Shown here: one piece after another, positions 46,560 to 54,964 of the stretch
Numbering within the stretch: the first letter of the stretch is position 1
How the letters are laid out: each line of letters opens with the position of its first letter
Assembly (NCBI GenBank): GCA_963763305.1
Contig: CAVXNP010000001.1
Location: forward strand, 3,100,001-3,164,000
From: CAVXNP01 sp963763305
Lineage (GTDB): Bacteria; Pseudomonadota; Gammaproteobacteria; Xanthomonadales; Rhodanobacteraceae
Reading direction: 5' to 3'
Length of the DNA: 64,000 bases
Made by a program: the position numbers and the translations under genes
Notes under the pieces: model-generated
The model's database searches: none
What the model was told of the DNA's origin: nothing
The model's input: the letters and a program-made list of their open reading frames with translations, nothing else

Positions 46560-47774
46560 TCATTTCAGGAACAGCTCCGTGGTGTCGAACTGATAGTCGC
46601 CCGTGGCCAGGCTGCGCACGATATCCACGGGCGCGCCGTCGCAGAACCAGTCCATCAGCTCCACCACGCGGTATTCGTCCAGCGGCTGCTTGTGGGGATC
46701 GCTGAGAATGACCACCCGCGGCCGGAGGCGCCGGACACGGTTTTGTGCCATGACCACCGCCACCTCACCCGAACTCAGCTCGACCAGCGAGCCGGTCGGG
46801 TAGACCCCGAGGCACACCTGGAACTGCTCCACCAGCTCGGTCTGGAAATCCTTTCCGCGCGAGGCGTAGATCTGGCGCAGAGCCTGGTGGCGCGATACCG
46901 CCGCCCGGTAGGGCCGCACGCTGATCATCGCGTCGTAGGTATCGATGATCGCCATCATCCTCCCGGCCAGCGGAATCACGTTGCCGACCAGGCCATGGGG
47001 GTAGCCACTGCCGTCGCAGCGCTCGTGGTGCGTGCGCAGGACGTCGGCGACGTCACTGTCGCTGATATCGGAACTCTGCAGGATGCGCAGGCCGTGTTCG
47101 ACGTGGCTGCGCACCACCGCGATTTCCGGCCCGGTGAGCGGGCCGGGTCGCTGCAGCAAGGATTCGGGCAACTGCGTCTTGCCCACGTCCATCAGCAACC
47201 CGCCGGCGGCCAGGCTGATGATGGTTTCCTCGGCAAAGCCCAGGTGGCGACCGAACGCGGCGGCCAGGGCACTGCAGCCGACCGCATGCCGGTAGGAATA
47301 ACTGTCGTGTTCCCGCAGGCCCTCGACCCAGAAGAAAGCGTCCGGGCTTCGCAGGATGCTTGCCACGATCGGCCTTACCGCCTGCTCGACCGCGTCGGCG
47401 GACAGGTCGCGGCCCTTGGTCACGTCCTCGAAGATCGTGTCGATCAACCGCGAGGTCGCTTCCATGGCTTGGCGCGCCCGCGGCAACTCCTCGACCAGCG
47501 AGATATGGTCGCTGTAGCGGGTGCCGCCGCTGAAGCGGTGGCGCGACAACGCCTTTCGCTGCAGCGCGGAGGCGTACTCGACCGCTTGCCGGCGCAGGTC
47601 GATGTAGACGTAGCGGCACTGCTTGCGCACGCTGAGGATGTCGGCCTCGGTGTCGAGCTGGATGCCCTGCAGGGGAAAGCTGGTTTCTTCCCAGGGACGG
47701 TCGAGGCGACATACGAACATGCCGACTTTCAGGTCGGCCACGTCAAGACGGCGTTCTTCGAGCTCAGAAGCCAC
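46560..47774 (-). CDS. DUF3391/HD-GYP protein with altered HD motif
   Basis: A 404-residue protein. The N-terminus (about 1-115) is a DUF3391 domain, DVADLKVGMFVCRLDRPWEE and QCRYVYIDLRRQAVEYA; the C-terminus is HD-GYP. The GYP segment HHERCDGSGYPHGL is intact and SYSYRHAVGCSALAAAFGRH is present. The central HD pair, normally in LLHDIGK, reads GGLLMDVGKTQLP, with Met in place of the metal-binding His. Catalytic activity against cyclic-di-GMP is therefore uncertain; it could be a sensor. GTG at 47774 is chosen because GGGAG lies five bases upstream. It lies upstream of the EAL gene in the same orientation. Confidence 0.87.
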   Translation of the reverse strand: MASELEERRLDVADLKVGMFVCRLDRPWEETSFPLQGIQLDTEADILSVRKQCRYVYIDLRRQAVEYASALQRKALSRHRFSGGTRYSDHISLVEELPRARQAMEATSRLIDTIFEDVTKGRDLSADAVEQAVRPIVASILRSPDAFFWVEGLREHDSYSYRHAVGCSALAAAFGRHLGFAEETIISLAAGGLLMDVGKTQLPESLLQRPGPLTGPEIAVVRSHVEHGLRILQSSDISDSDVADVLRTHHERCDGSGYPHGLVGNVIPLAGRMMAIIDTYDAMISVRPYRAAVSRHQALRQIYASRGKDFQTELVEQFQVCLGVYPTGSLVELSSGEVAVVMAQNRVRRLRPRVVILSDPHKQPLDEYRVVELMDWFCDGAPVDIVRSLATGDYQFDTTELFLK

Positions 47775-48001
47775 ACGCACTCCCGTATCGGGCGCGGCGG
47801 CGGGTGTGGTTAGCGTCTTTCATGGGCACCGGTGGCAGGAGCAGGCAATGTACGGAGAGGCCGGACAACCTTGGGGGGTGACGGCACTATCGCCTATTTC
47901 TTGACCGTGGACCAGACGGCCGTGACCAAAGTCACGGGTAGCGCTGGCGGGGTTGTGACCGGCTCGGCAGGGGCGGCGCGGGAGGCACGGTTCGCGGCCG
48001 G

Positions 48002-48874
48002 CTATCGCTTCGTGCCTGCAGACGCAGGCGGGCGCTTCCGCGTGGTGGACGGACCGCTGGCCTTCCTGCGCGCGGCCGGCTTGCCGGCCGCGCCACCGTC
48101 CAGGGTGATCCAGGTGGGCGCATGGTCGCTTGGGTGGGGCTGGTCGCGCACCCAGCGGTCGACCCCGGCATCGCGCAGGCGTCCGGCCAGTGCCCGGTTC
48201 AGCAGCAGATGGTCGATGCGCAGGCCGGCGTCGCGCTTCCAGTGCTGCCGGAAGTAATCCCAGAACGTGTAGATGCGCTCGTCGGGATGACGGTTGCGCA
48301 GCGCGTCGGTCCAGCCCTGGCCAAGCAGCTGCTCGAAGCAGGCGCGGCTCTGCGGCTGCAGCAGGGCATCCTTGCGCCATGAGCGCGGGTTGTAGATGTC
48401 CTCGTCGGTTGGCACCACGTTGAAGTCGCCGGCCAGCACCACCGGGTGGTCGCTGTCCGCCAACGCCCTGGCGTGCTGGTTCAGCCGCTCGAACCAGGCC
48501 AGCTTGTAGTCGAATTTGGGCCCCGGCTGCGGGTTGCCGTTGGGCAGGTACAGGCAACCGACGATGAGCCCGTGCGCCGCCGCTTCCAGGTAGCGGCTCT
48601 GCCGTGGGTCCGGGTCGCCGGGCAGGCCGCGCCGACTCTCCAGCGGGTCCATGCCGCGGGCCAGGATGGCCACCCCGTTCCACGACCGCTGGCCGTGCCA
48701 CAGCGCGCCGTAGCCGGCCTGGGCCATGGCGTCGACCGGGAACGCCTCGTCCGGCGCCTTCAGTTCCTGCAGGCAGGCGATGTCCGGCCGCTCGCGCTCC
48801 AGCCATTCCAGCAGGGCCGGCAACCGCGAGCGAATGCCGTTGATGTTGAAGGTGGCCAGTTTGATGGTTTTCAC
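48002..48874 (-). CDS. xthA: Exodeoxyribonuclease III
   Basis: A 290-residue metal-dependent nuclease of the exonuclease III/AP endonuclease family. Motifs: KLATFNINGIRSRLPALLEW (metal-binding Asn), IACLQELKAPDE (catalytic Glu), LAGDFNVVPTDEDIYNP (Asp/Asn) and PSDHAPTWI (catalytic His pair). It incises abasic sites and removes damaged 3' ends in base excision repair. GTG at 48874 is the first plausible start; a longer frame upstream overlaps the PLD gene. The C-terminal ~35 residues are basic and Pro/Ser-rich, longer than typical. It follows the PLD-like gene by 35 bases and is likely co-transcribed. Confidence 0.92.
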   Translation of the reverse strand: MKTIKLATFNINGIRSRLPALLEWLERERPDIACLQELKAPDEAFPVDAMAQAGYGALWHGQRSWNGVAILARGMDPLESRRGLPGDPDPRQSRYLEAAAHGLIVGCLYLPNGNPQPGPKFDYKLAWFERLNQHARALADSDHPVVLAGDFNVVPTDEDIYNPRSWRKDALLQPQSRACFEQLLGQGWTDALRNRHPDERIYTFWDYFRQHWKRDAGLRIDHLLLNRALAGRLRDAGVDRWVRDQPHPSDHAPTWITLDGGAAGKPAARRKASGPSTTRKRPPASAGTKR

Positions 48875-48909
48875 GTCCGACCCCGGTTTGCCGGCTGCCG
48901 CCAGCGCCA

Positions 48910-50193
48910 CTACAGCTGATTGGACACCAACGAGGACAGCCAATCCATGAACTTGCGCCTCCATGGGCGGTCCCGCCACTGCGCCAGGCTGACCGCTTGC
49001 GAGTGGGCGATGTCCCGCTCGACCACCTCGGTCATGTGCTCGGCGAACGCGCGATCGTAAACGTTGGTATTGGACTCGTCGTTGAGACTGAACGAGCGGT
49101 TGTCGAAGTTGGCCGAGCCGGCGATGGTGAGGTAGCGGTCCACGATCATCAGCTTGTTGTGCAGCATCGCCGGCTGGAAGCGGTACAACTGCGCACCAGC
49201 GCGCAGCATGTCGCCCCACTGTGCCTGCGAGGCATTGCGCACCACCTCGCTGTCGACATGCGGGCCGGGCAGCACGATCCGCACCCGCACGCCCCGTGCC
49301 AGCGCAGCCAGCAGGGCCTTGCGGGTGAGCTCGTCGGGGATGAAGTACGCCGCCTCCAGGTCGATGCTGGAACGGGCGCCGGCAATCGCCAGCAGGTACA
49401 GCAGCTGCATGTCCTCGCTGCCGCCTTCGGGCGAGCTGGCGATGGTCTGCACCGCCAGCGTTCCGGCCGCCGGCAGCGGCGGGTAATAGTCCTCGCCAAG
49501 CAGGGGGTGGCCGGTGGAGGTCAGCCAGTTGTCCTCGAACACCGCCTGCATCTGCGCCACCGCCGGTCCACGGATGCGGAACTGCATGTCGCGCCAGATG
49601 TCCGGCCGATCGCCATGGCCGTTCCAGGAGTCGGCGATGCCGACCCCGCCGGTGAATCCGACATCGCCATCGACGATCAGCAGCTTGCGATGGGTGCGGT
49701 TGTTGATGCGGTCCAGGTCGTACCAGCGCAGCGGATGGAAGTATTCGAAGCGGACGCCGGCTGCGCGCATGGCGTCGATCAGCTCCGGCTCCATCCTGGA
49801 CGAGCCCATCCAGTCGGCCAGCACGTGCACCTTCACGCCGGCCCGGGCCCGGTCGGCCAGCGCCTGGGCAAACTCCCGCGCGACGTCGCCGGACCAGTAG
49901 ATGTAGGTCTCCAGGTCGACGCTGTGCCTGGCCGAACGGATCGCGCCGAGCATCGCCGGAAAGATCTGCGCGCCGTTCTGGAAGTCGGCGACCGCGTTGC
50001 CGTCGACGACGGCCGGCCCCAGCAGGTTGCCGATTTCCCGTCGGAACTGCGCGCTGTCCACCGCGCTGCGCTGGCCCAGCGGCTGCTGCAGCTGTTCCTC
50101 GCGCGGGATGTAGTTGACCAGCGCCAGCCCGGCCAGGGTGGTCAGCAGCACGCCCATGCCCAGCCATCGCCAATGTTGCCAGCGAGGGCTCAC
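48910..50193 (-). CDS. Cardiolipin synthase-like phospholipase D protein, intact paralogue
   Basis: A 427-residue inner-membrane enzyme with an N-terminal membrane helix (about 10-28) and two HKD motifs: HRKLLIVD (about 172-179) and HNKLMIVD (about 350-357), each followed by the conserved Gly and Ser/Asn residues (SANFDNRSF). The family, which includes ClsB, joins phospholipids to make cardiolipin. It matches the frameshifted gene at 6463-7744 through the entire length, including AVDSAQF, VSLAQWRDRPW-like segments and a common C-terminus ending in SNQL/ASQL. GTG start with GGAG seven bases upstream. Xth follows closely. Confidence 0.9.
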   Translation of the reverse strand: MSPRWQHWRWLGMGVLLTTLAGLALVNYIPREEQLQQPLGQRSAVDSAQFRREIGNLLGPAVVDGNAVADFQNGAQIFPAMLGAIRSARHSVDLETYIYWSGDVAREFAQALADRARAGVKVHVLADWMGSSRMEPELIDAMRAAGVRFEYFHPLRWYDLDRINNRTHRKLLIVDGDVGFTGGVGIADSWNGHGDRPDIWRDMQFRIRGPAVAQMQAVFEDNWLTSTGHPLLGEDYYPPLPAAGTLAVQTIASSPEGGSEDMQLLYLLAIAGARSSIDLEAAYFIPDELTRKALLAALARGVRVRIVLPGPHVDSEVVRNASQAQWGDMLRAGAQLYRFQPAMLHNKLMIVDRYLTIAGSANFDNRSFSLNDESNTNVYDRAFAEHMTEVVERDIAHSQAVSLAQWRDRPWRRKFMDWLSSLVSNQL

Positions 50194-50360
50194 GCGGCCG
50201 CTCCGGAGGGGCGCGAGGTGCGGTGTGGGGAAGGCGAGAACGAGGCCAACGGCGGCTCCGGGACAATGACGGACTCATCTTGGCAGCCGGCCGTCTAATT
50301 GAAGTCAACGGCGTGCCCGGCCGGTGCCGACCGTTCACCTCGCCGGTACCCCGACGGTTG

Positions 50361-50632
50361 CTAGTGTGGTGTTGCACGCTTGGCGACCCTTTCAGCGAGG
50401 CAGGCTTCGGGTCAGCTGCAAGGCGCGTTCGCGCCGGAAGGGTGGTTCCCTTTCAAGCGAACGCACCGCCGCAGATGGCCCGAAGATGCCTCGCCCGGAG
50501 GGAGCCACCCTACCGGGCCAGGGCCGCGTTGCAACGCTTGCCAAGGGAGCCACCCTTGGCTGCGCGCTGCGCCTTGCCCTGACCCGGTAGGGTGGCTCTG
50601 AAAGGGCCGCCAAGCGTGCAACGCCACACTAG
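50361..50632. mobile_element. 272-bp MITE-like palindromic element
   Basis: Two 35-base terminal inverted repeats start CTAGTGTGG and end CCACACTAG (50361-50395 and 50598-50632); they differ at only two positions. A second, internal inverted pair GAGCCACCCTACCGGGCCAG / its complement lies at 50502-50524 and 50576-50598 with one mismatch. No transposase is encoded within it. The element lies between the PLD gene and the MscS gene and its right end is 57 bases from the MscS start, in its promoter zone. A target-site duplication is unclear because the ends themselves contain CTAG. A nonautonomous transposable element (MITE) is the best explanation; a large regulatory hairpin is the alternative. 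Confidence 0.7.
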
Positions 50633-50688
50633 TGTCGGCATCACACCATTCAGCCAGCCGGTCAGCCGGTTGCCCGAGGAGCGACGGT

Positions 50689-51726
50689 ATGAGCCCAACC
50701 GGGAGCGGCCCGGAGCACTCCTTGTCCCATGCCCACCCGGCCGGCGCGTCGGCACGGCCGGGCGCGACGCTGGGCCCGCGGCACAAGCTGTGGCTGGCAG
50801 CGTACCTGCTGGCCCTGGTCGCGCTGGGCGTGCTGTATTACCTGCTTCGGCTGGACTACTTCGGCGTACCCGTGCGCTACCAGCCGCCGTTGCGCCGCGG
50901 CACCGCCGGCGCCATGGCGGTCGTGCTTACCCTCACCGTCACCCGGCTTATCCTCGCCCACGTGATCGAGCGGCTTGCCGACCCGGTGACCCGCTACAAC
51001 CTGACCCGGATCCTGCGGCTGGTGCGCTACATCGTGCTGGCGGCGATCCTGGTATCGGTGCTGTTTGCCAACTGGTATGCAGCGGTGGCCTCGCTGGGCC
51101 TGATCTCGCTGGTGCTGGGCTTTGCACTGCAGACACCCATCACCAGCCTGATCGGCTGGGTCTACATCCTGGTGCGCGAGCCGTACCGCGTGGGCGACCG
51201 GATCGCCATCGGCGACGCCACCGGCGACGTGATCGACGTGGCCTACCTGGACACCACGCTGTGGGAAGTCGGCGGAGCCTACGTGTCCACCGATCATCCC
51301 AGCGGCCGGTTGATCAAGTTTCCCAACGCCAACGTGCTGACCACGCCGATCTACAACTACTCCTGGGAAGTGTTTCCGTACATCTGGAACGAGATCAGCT
51401 TTCAGGTTGCCTACGACAGCGATTTCGAGTTTGTCGCCAAGGTGATGCGGGAGGCGGCCGAGGAAGAGCTGGGCCAGGCGATGATCGAGCGGGTCCGCAC
51501 CTTCCGCCAGGTCCTGGCCCGCACGCCGGTGGACGAAGTGCAGGTGAACGAGCGACCGTCGGTGTTGCTGCGGATCAACCCGAACACCTGGGTCGATGCC
51601 ACCGTGCGCTACGTGGTCGAGCCGCGACGGGCCGGCAGCGTCAAGTCACGGCTGATCCGCACCATGCTCGAGCGCCTCAACCAGTCGCCGGAGCGGGTGC
51701 GCTTCCCCAAGGGCGACAACCGCTGA
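50689..51726 (+). CDS. MscS family mechanosensitive channel
   Basis: A 345-residue membrane protein. Four hydrophobic segments are visible (about 32-50, 66-88, 100-123 and 125-150); the last is the pore-lining helix of MscS channels, SLGLISLVLGFALQTPITSL, followed by the beta domain GDRIAIGDATGDVIDVAYLD and TTLWEV, and a cytoplasmic C-terminal domain with FPNANVLTTPIYNYS. Such channels open at high membrane tension and release solutes during hypo-osmotic shock. ATG at 50689 is preceded by GAGGAGCGACGGT. The upstream 60-330 bases are occupied by the MITE-like element, which could affect expression. A further 19-residue N-terminal extension is open but has no ribosome site. Confidence 0.9.
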   Translation: MSPTGSGPEHSLSHAHPAGASARPGATLGPRHKLWLAAYLLALVALGVLYYLLRLDYFGVPVRYQPPLRRGTAGAMAVVLTLTVTRLILAHVIERLADPVTRYNLTRILRLVRYIVLAAILVSVLFANWYAAVASLGLISLVLGFALQTPITSLIGWVYILVREPYRVGDRIAIGDATGDVIDVAYLDTTLWEVGGAYVSTDHPSGRLIKFPNANVLTTPIYNYSWEVFPYIWNEISFQVAYDSDFEFVAKVMREAAEEELGQAMIERVRTFRQVLARTPVDEVQVNERPSVLLRINPNTWVDATVRYVVEPRRAGSVKSRLIRTMLERLNQSPERVRFPKGDNR

Positions 51727-51828
51727 CGAACGGCCCGGTCCGTTGCCGTTTTCATCGCTGTCAGGCGACACCGTGCCGACGCGCCGGCATGCCTAATGGC
51801 CCGGCACCAACGATGGAGCCAGGCGAGC

Positions 51829-53340
51829 ATGAACAGTGTGTGGAACGAGGGAGTGGAAAGCGCCGGCGCATACCCGTCGCTTTCCCAGGACATCGAAACC
51901 GACACCGTCGTGGTGGGCGCCGGGATCACCGGCGTGAGCACCGCCCTGCGACTGGCCGACGCGGGCCGCGACGTGGTGCTGCTGGAAGCCGCTGCGGTGG
52001 GCGCCAGCAACACCGCCGGCGCCACCGGCAACCTGTACGGGACGGTTTCCGGCGGGCTTCGCCGGGTCCGTGAAACATGGGACGAAGCGCTGACCCGGCA
52101 GGTGGTCGCCTGGCGGATGGAGGCGCTGCGATCGGTCGAGCAGACCGTCGCGCGCCTCTCCATCGACTGCGCCTTCGCACGCCGTCCGCTGTACCTGGGC
52201 CTGGCCGGTGACGATGCGCAGCAGCGTGCATCGCTGGAACGGGAGTTCGAGGTGTGTGCCGCCGCCGGCCTGGAGCCACGCTGGAGCGAACGCATCCCCG
52301 GGTTTGGCGACCTGGCCGGACGGGTGCTGGAACTGCCGGAGCAGGCGCAGTTCAATCCGTATGCCTATACCGTGGGCGTGGCCGCTGCGCTGGCCGCGCG
52401 TGGCGTGCGGATCTACCAGCACAGCCCGGCTCGTGACATCGACGCCGGCGAGGGCAGGGTGCGCACCCCGCACGGTGCGGTGCGCGCCCGACACATCGTG
52501 GTCGCTACGCACAGCCCGCTGGGCATCCACCTGGTGCAGGCGGAAATGCAGGTGTACCGCGAGTATGGCGTGGCCCTGCAAGCACCCGACGGGCAACCGC
52601 GCGAGCGCCTGCCCGAGGGTATCTGCTGGGTTGCCGACGCGGGTCGTTCGGTGCGCAGCTACCACCACCAGGGGCGCGATTTCCTGGTGGTGGTCGGCGA
52701 GAAGCACGAGAACGGCCATGGCGACAACCAGGTCGACTACCACCAGCGCCTGCGCGACTTCGCGCGCGACCGCTTCGGTCTTGAGGCGAGCCAGTACGCC
52801 TGGTCGGCACAGCAGTTCCACCCCGCCGACCGACTGCCCTACATCGGCCGCGGCGGCCACGACAACCTGTTTCTGGCCACCGGATTCTCGGCCGACGGCC
52901 TGACCTGGGGCGTGGTGGCCGCGGGCATCATCGACGACCTGGTCCATGGCCGCCGCAGCGAAGCCAGCGAGCGCCTCGATCCGGGCCGCTTTACCCCGGC
53001 CAAGTCGGCCAAGGCGTGGCTGGCCGAAAACCGCACGGTGACCAGTCACCTGGTGCGTGGCTTCCTGGGATCGGCAGACGCCAGGGAGCTGGAGGCGGTG
53101 CAGCCCGGCCAGGGCCGCATCATCGAGCTGGACGGACGCAAGCACGCGGTGCACCGGGCCAGCGACGGCCGGCTGAGCGTGCTGTCGGCGGTGTGCACCC
53201 ACATGGGCTGCCACGTGCACTGGAATGCCCATGCCGGCAGTTGGGACTGCCCCTGCCACGGCAGTCGCTTCGATACCCAGGGGCGTGTGCTCGATGGGCC
53301 GGCCATGTCGCCGCTGGAACGCGATCCGGATCAGGGCTGA
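51829..53340 (+). CDS. FAD-dependent oxidoreductase fused to a Rieske [2Fe-2S] domain
   Basis: A 503-residue protein. The DAO-type FAD domain starts with TVVVGAGITGVSTALRLADA and ends near LPYIGRGGHDNLFLATGFSA; the Rieske domain (about 415-503) has CTHMGCHVHW and CPCHGSRFDTQGRV, the Cys-x-His-x15-Cys-x2-His iron-sulfur ligands. Known members act on amines or are uncharacterised; the substrate is not predictable. No signal peptide is seen, so it is cytoplasmic. The start at 51829 gives the first ATG before the FAD domain. The stop overlaps the AlkB stop by ten bases on the other strand. The fusion is common in actinobacteria and proteobacteria. Confidence 0.92.
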   Translation: MNSVWNEGVESAGAYPSLSQDIETDTVVVGAGITGVSTALRLADAGRDVVLLEAAAVGASNTAGATGNLYGTVSGGLRRVRETWDEALTRQVVAWRMEALRSVEQTVARLSIDCAFARRPLYLGLAGDDAQQRASLEREFEVCAAAGLEPRWSERIPGFGDLAGRVLELPEQAQFNPYAYTVGVAAALAARGVRIYQHSPARDIDAGEGRVRTPHGAVRARHIVVATHSPLGIHLVQAEMQVYREYGVALQAPDGQPRERLPEGICWVADAGRSVRSYHHQGRDFLVVVGEKHENGHGDNQVDYHQRLRDFARDRFGLEASQYAWSAQQFHPADRLPYIGRGGHDNLFLATGFSADGLTWGVVAAGIIDDLVHGRRSEASERLDPGRFTPAKSAKAWLAENRTVTSHLVRGFLGSADARELEAVQPGQGRIIELDGRKHAVHRASDGRLSVLSAVCTHMGCHVHWNAHAGSWDCPCHGSRFDTQGRVLDGPAMSPLERDPDQG

Positions 53341-53921
53341 GCCGCGCGCCTGCGCACCCGGAACGCCAGGCTGATGCGCGGCCCCACCGGCACTGCCTGC
53401 TTGGGGATGCCGTGGTCGTAGTGCAACTGGGTCGCATAGCTCATCAGCAGCACGCTGCCCGGCTCCAGGTCCAGTTGCAGCACTCGCCGCGGGGGTCGCT
53501 TGGCACGGATCACCATGCGTCTGGCCGCGCCAAGCGAGAGCAGGGCGATCGGCTGGCCCTCGACCAGATCGGCGAGCGTGTCGTTGTGCGGCGCCACGCT
53601 GTCGTGCTGGTCGCGGTAAAGGTTGAGTCCGATACTGTCGAACGGCGCGTCCACCACCGCCCGCACTGACGCCAGGGCGTCGCGCAGCGGGTGCGGAAGC
53701 AGGGGATCGTCGACGGCGAAGTGGGCACGCAGACGCGGCACATCCACCTCGCGCTCGTACATCAGGCGTCGTCCGCTCTTCCAGGCAATGCCGTCGCGCA
53801 ATTGCTCGAACCAGGCGGCCGCAAGCGCCGGCTCGATCGCGTCCGGATGATGGGTGATGCGCCCGCTGGCATCGTCGAGCAGATGTCGCGGGCCGGCATC
53901 GAACAGCGAAAGCTGGGTCAT
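53331..53921 (-). CDS. AlkB-like 2-oxoglutarate/Fe(II) dioxygenase
   Basis: A 196-residue protein. The iron ligands are visible in HNDTLADL (His-x-Asp) and HYDHGIPKQ (second His), with the 2-oxoglutarate-binding Arg in RISLAFRVRRRAAQ. The N-terminus SLFDAG and middle LNLYRDQHDSVAPHNDT match the AlkB group that oxidatively removes methyl groups from DNA or RNA bases. It probably acts in DNA alkylation repair. Its 3' end overlaps the FAD-Rieske gene by ten bases, with both stops inside the overlap. The next minus-strand genes upstream are a CDF transporter and a Nei-like glycosylase. Confidence 0.9.
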   Translation of the reverse strand: MTQLSLFDAGPRHLLDDASGRITHHPDAIEPALAAAWFEQLRDGIAWKSGRRLMYEREVDVPRLRAHFAVDDPLLPHPLRDALASVRAVVDAPFDSIGLNLYRDQHDSVAPHNDTLADLVEGQPIALLSLGAARRMVIRAKRPPRRVLQLDLEPGSVLLMSYATQLHYDHGIPKQAVPVGPRISLAFRVRRRAAQP

Positions 53922-54001
53922 GCGATAAGGCCTGTTTGCCGCTGGCCGCCACGGTAGCGCCTTGATGCTGGACGCCGGTTCAACGGCCCGGTCGGCCGGG
54001 G

Positions 54002-54961
54002 TCAGCCTTCGCGGTTGCGTTGTTCCAGCGCGGAACGGCGCTCCTCCCAGGTGTCGGGGGTTTGCGGTTTGACAAATAGCGCCACCAGCTCCGGGTGGCT
54101 GGTCTTGGTCTTTTTCTCGATGCGCAGGATGCAGGCCTCGATCTGGGGCGTGGCGAGTGCGTCCTCGAATTCGGCACTGAGGTTGGCGACCACCGTGTCC
54201 GGGCCCATCTGCATGGTCAGTACGCCGTTGGCCTGGCGGATGTCGCGGTCGGCTCCGGCCGTCCGCAGGATCGACTCGGCCAGCTTCGGTCGCGCCTGTT
54301 CGCCGATCAGCAGGCTCTTGCTCTCGCGGGCCAGCAGCAATGCCGCTACGCCCAGGATGGCGGCGATCCCCAGTGAGGCCGCCCCGTCCATCCACAGCTG
54401 GCCCAGCCATGCCGAGCCGGCCACGCCAATGCCGGCCAGCAACAGGCCGAGCAGGGCAGCGCTGTCCTCCAGCAACACGGTGAAATTGGTGGGATCCTTG
54501 CTCTCGCGGAAGGCGGCAAAGTAGCCGCTGTCGCCCTTCTTGCGGCGTACCTCGCGCAACGACAAGGTCCATGACGTGCCCTCGAACAATACCGATACGC
54601 CAAGCACGATGTAGCTGATCAAGGGACTCTTGATCGGCTCCGGATGCATCAGGTGCTGCACCCCCTCGTAAGCGGACACACCCGCACCCAATGCCAGCAC
54701 CGACAGCGCCACGATCAGGCTCCAGAAATACAGCTCGCGACCGTGGCCGAACGGGTGCGTGTTGTCCGGCGGCTGCTTGGCCTGGCGCATGCCATACAGG
54801 AGGAGTCCTTCGTTGGTGGTGTCGACCAGCGAATGCACGCCCTCGCTGAGCATGGCCGAGCTGCCGGAGAGGGCCGCGGCCACGAACTTGGAAATGGCGA
54901 TCAGCAGGTTGCCGACCAGTGCGGCGTACACCACCAGTTTGGAACCGGACGGTTTGGACAT
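54002..54961 (-). CDS. Cation diffusion facilitator (ZnT9-like) transporter
   Basis: A 319-residue membrane protein with five or six helices. Motifs SEGVHSLVDTTNEGLLLYGM (HSxxD) and TNFTVLLEDSAALLGLLLAG occupy the family's two metal sites; the second has Glu-Asp in place of His-x3-Asp, as in the SLC30A9/ZnT9-like group. DNTHPFGHGRELYFW is a further signature. Export of Zn2+ or another divalent metal is expected, but the altered site may change the metal. A C-terminal domain (about 205-319) is cytoplasmic. Starts 4 bases after the Nei-like gene ends, so the two are one transcript. Confidence 0.9.
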   Translation of the reverse strand: MSKPSGSKLVVYAALVGNLLIAISKFVAAALSGSSAMLSEGVHSLVDTTNEGLLLYGMRQAKQPPDNTHPFGHGRELYFWSLIVALSVLALGAGVSAYEGVQHLMHPEPIKSPLISYIVLGVSVLFEGTSWTLSLREVRRKKGDSGYFAAFRESKDPTNFTVLLEDSAALLGLLLAGIGVAGSAWLGQLWMDGAASLGIAAILGVAALLLARESKSLLIGEQARPKLAESILRTAGADRDIRQANGVLTMQMGPDTVVANLSAEFEDALATPQIEACILRIEKKTKTSHPELVALFVKPQTPDTWEERRSALEQRNREG

Positions 54962-54964
54962 CAG

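Noticed and set aside
50592..52073. 493-residue plus-strand frame across the MscS gene
   Set aside because: Out of frame with the MscS protein, starts in the MITE-like element and is Arg/Gly-rich with no domain.
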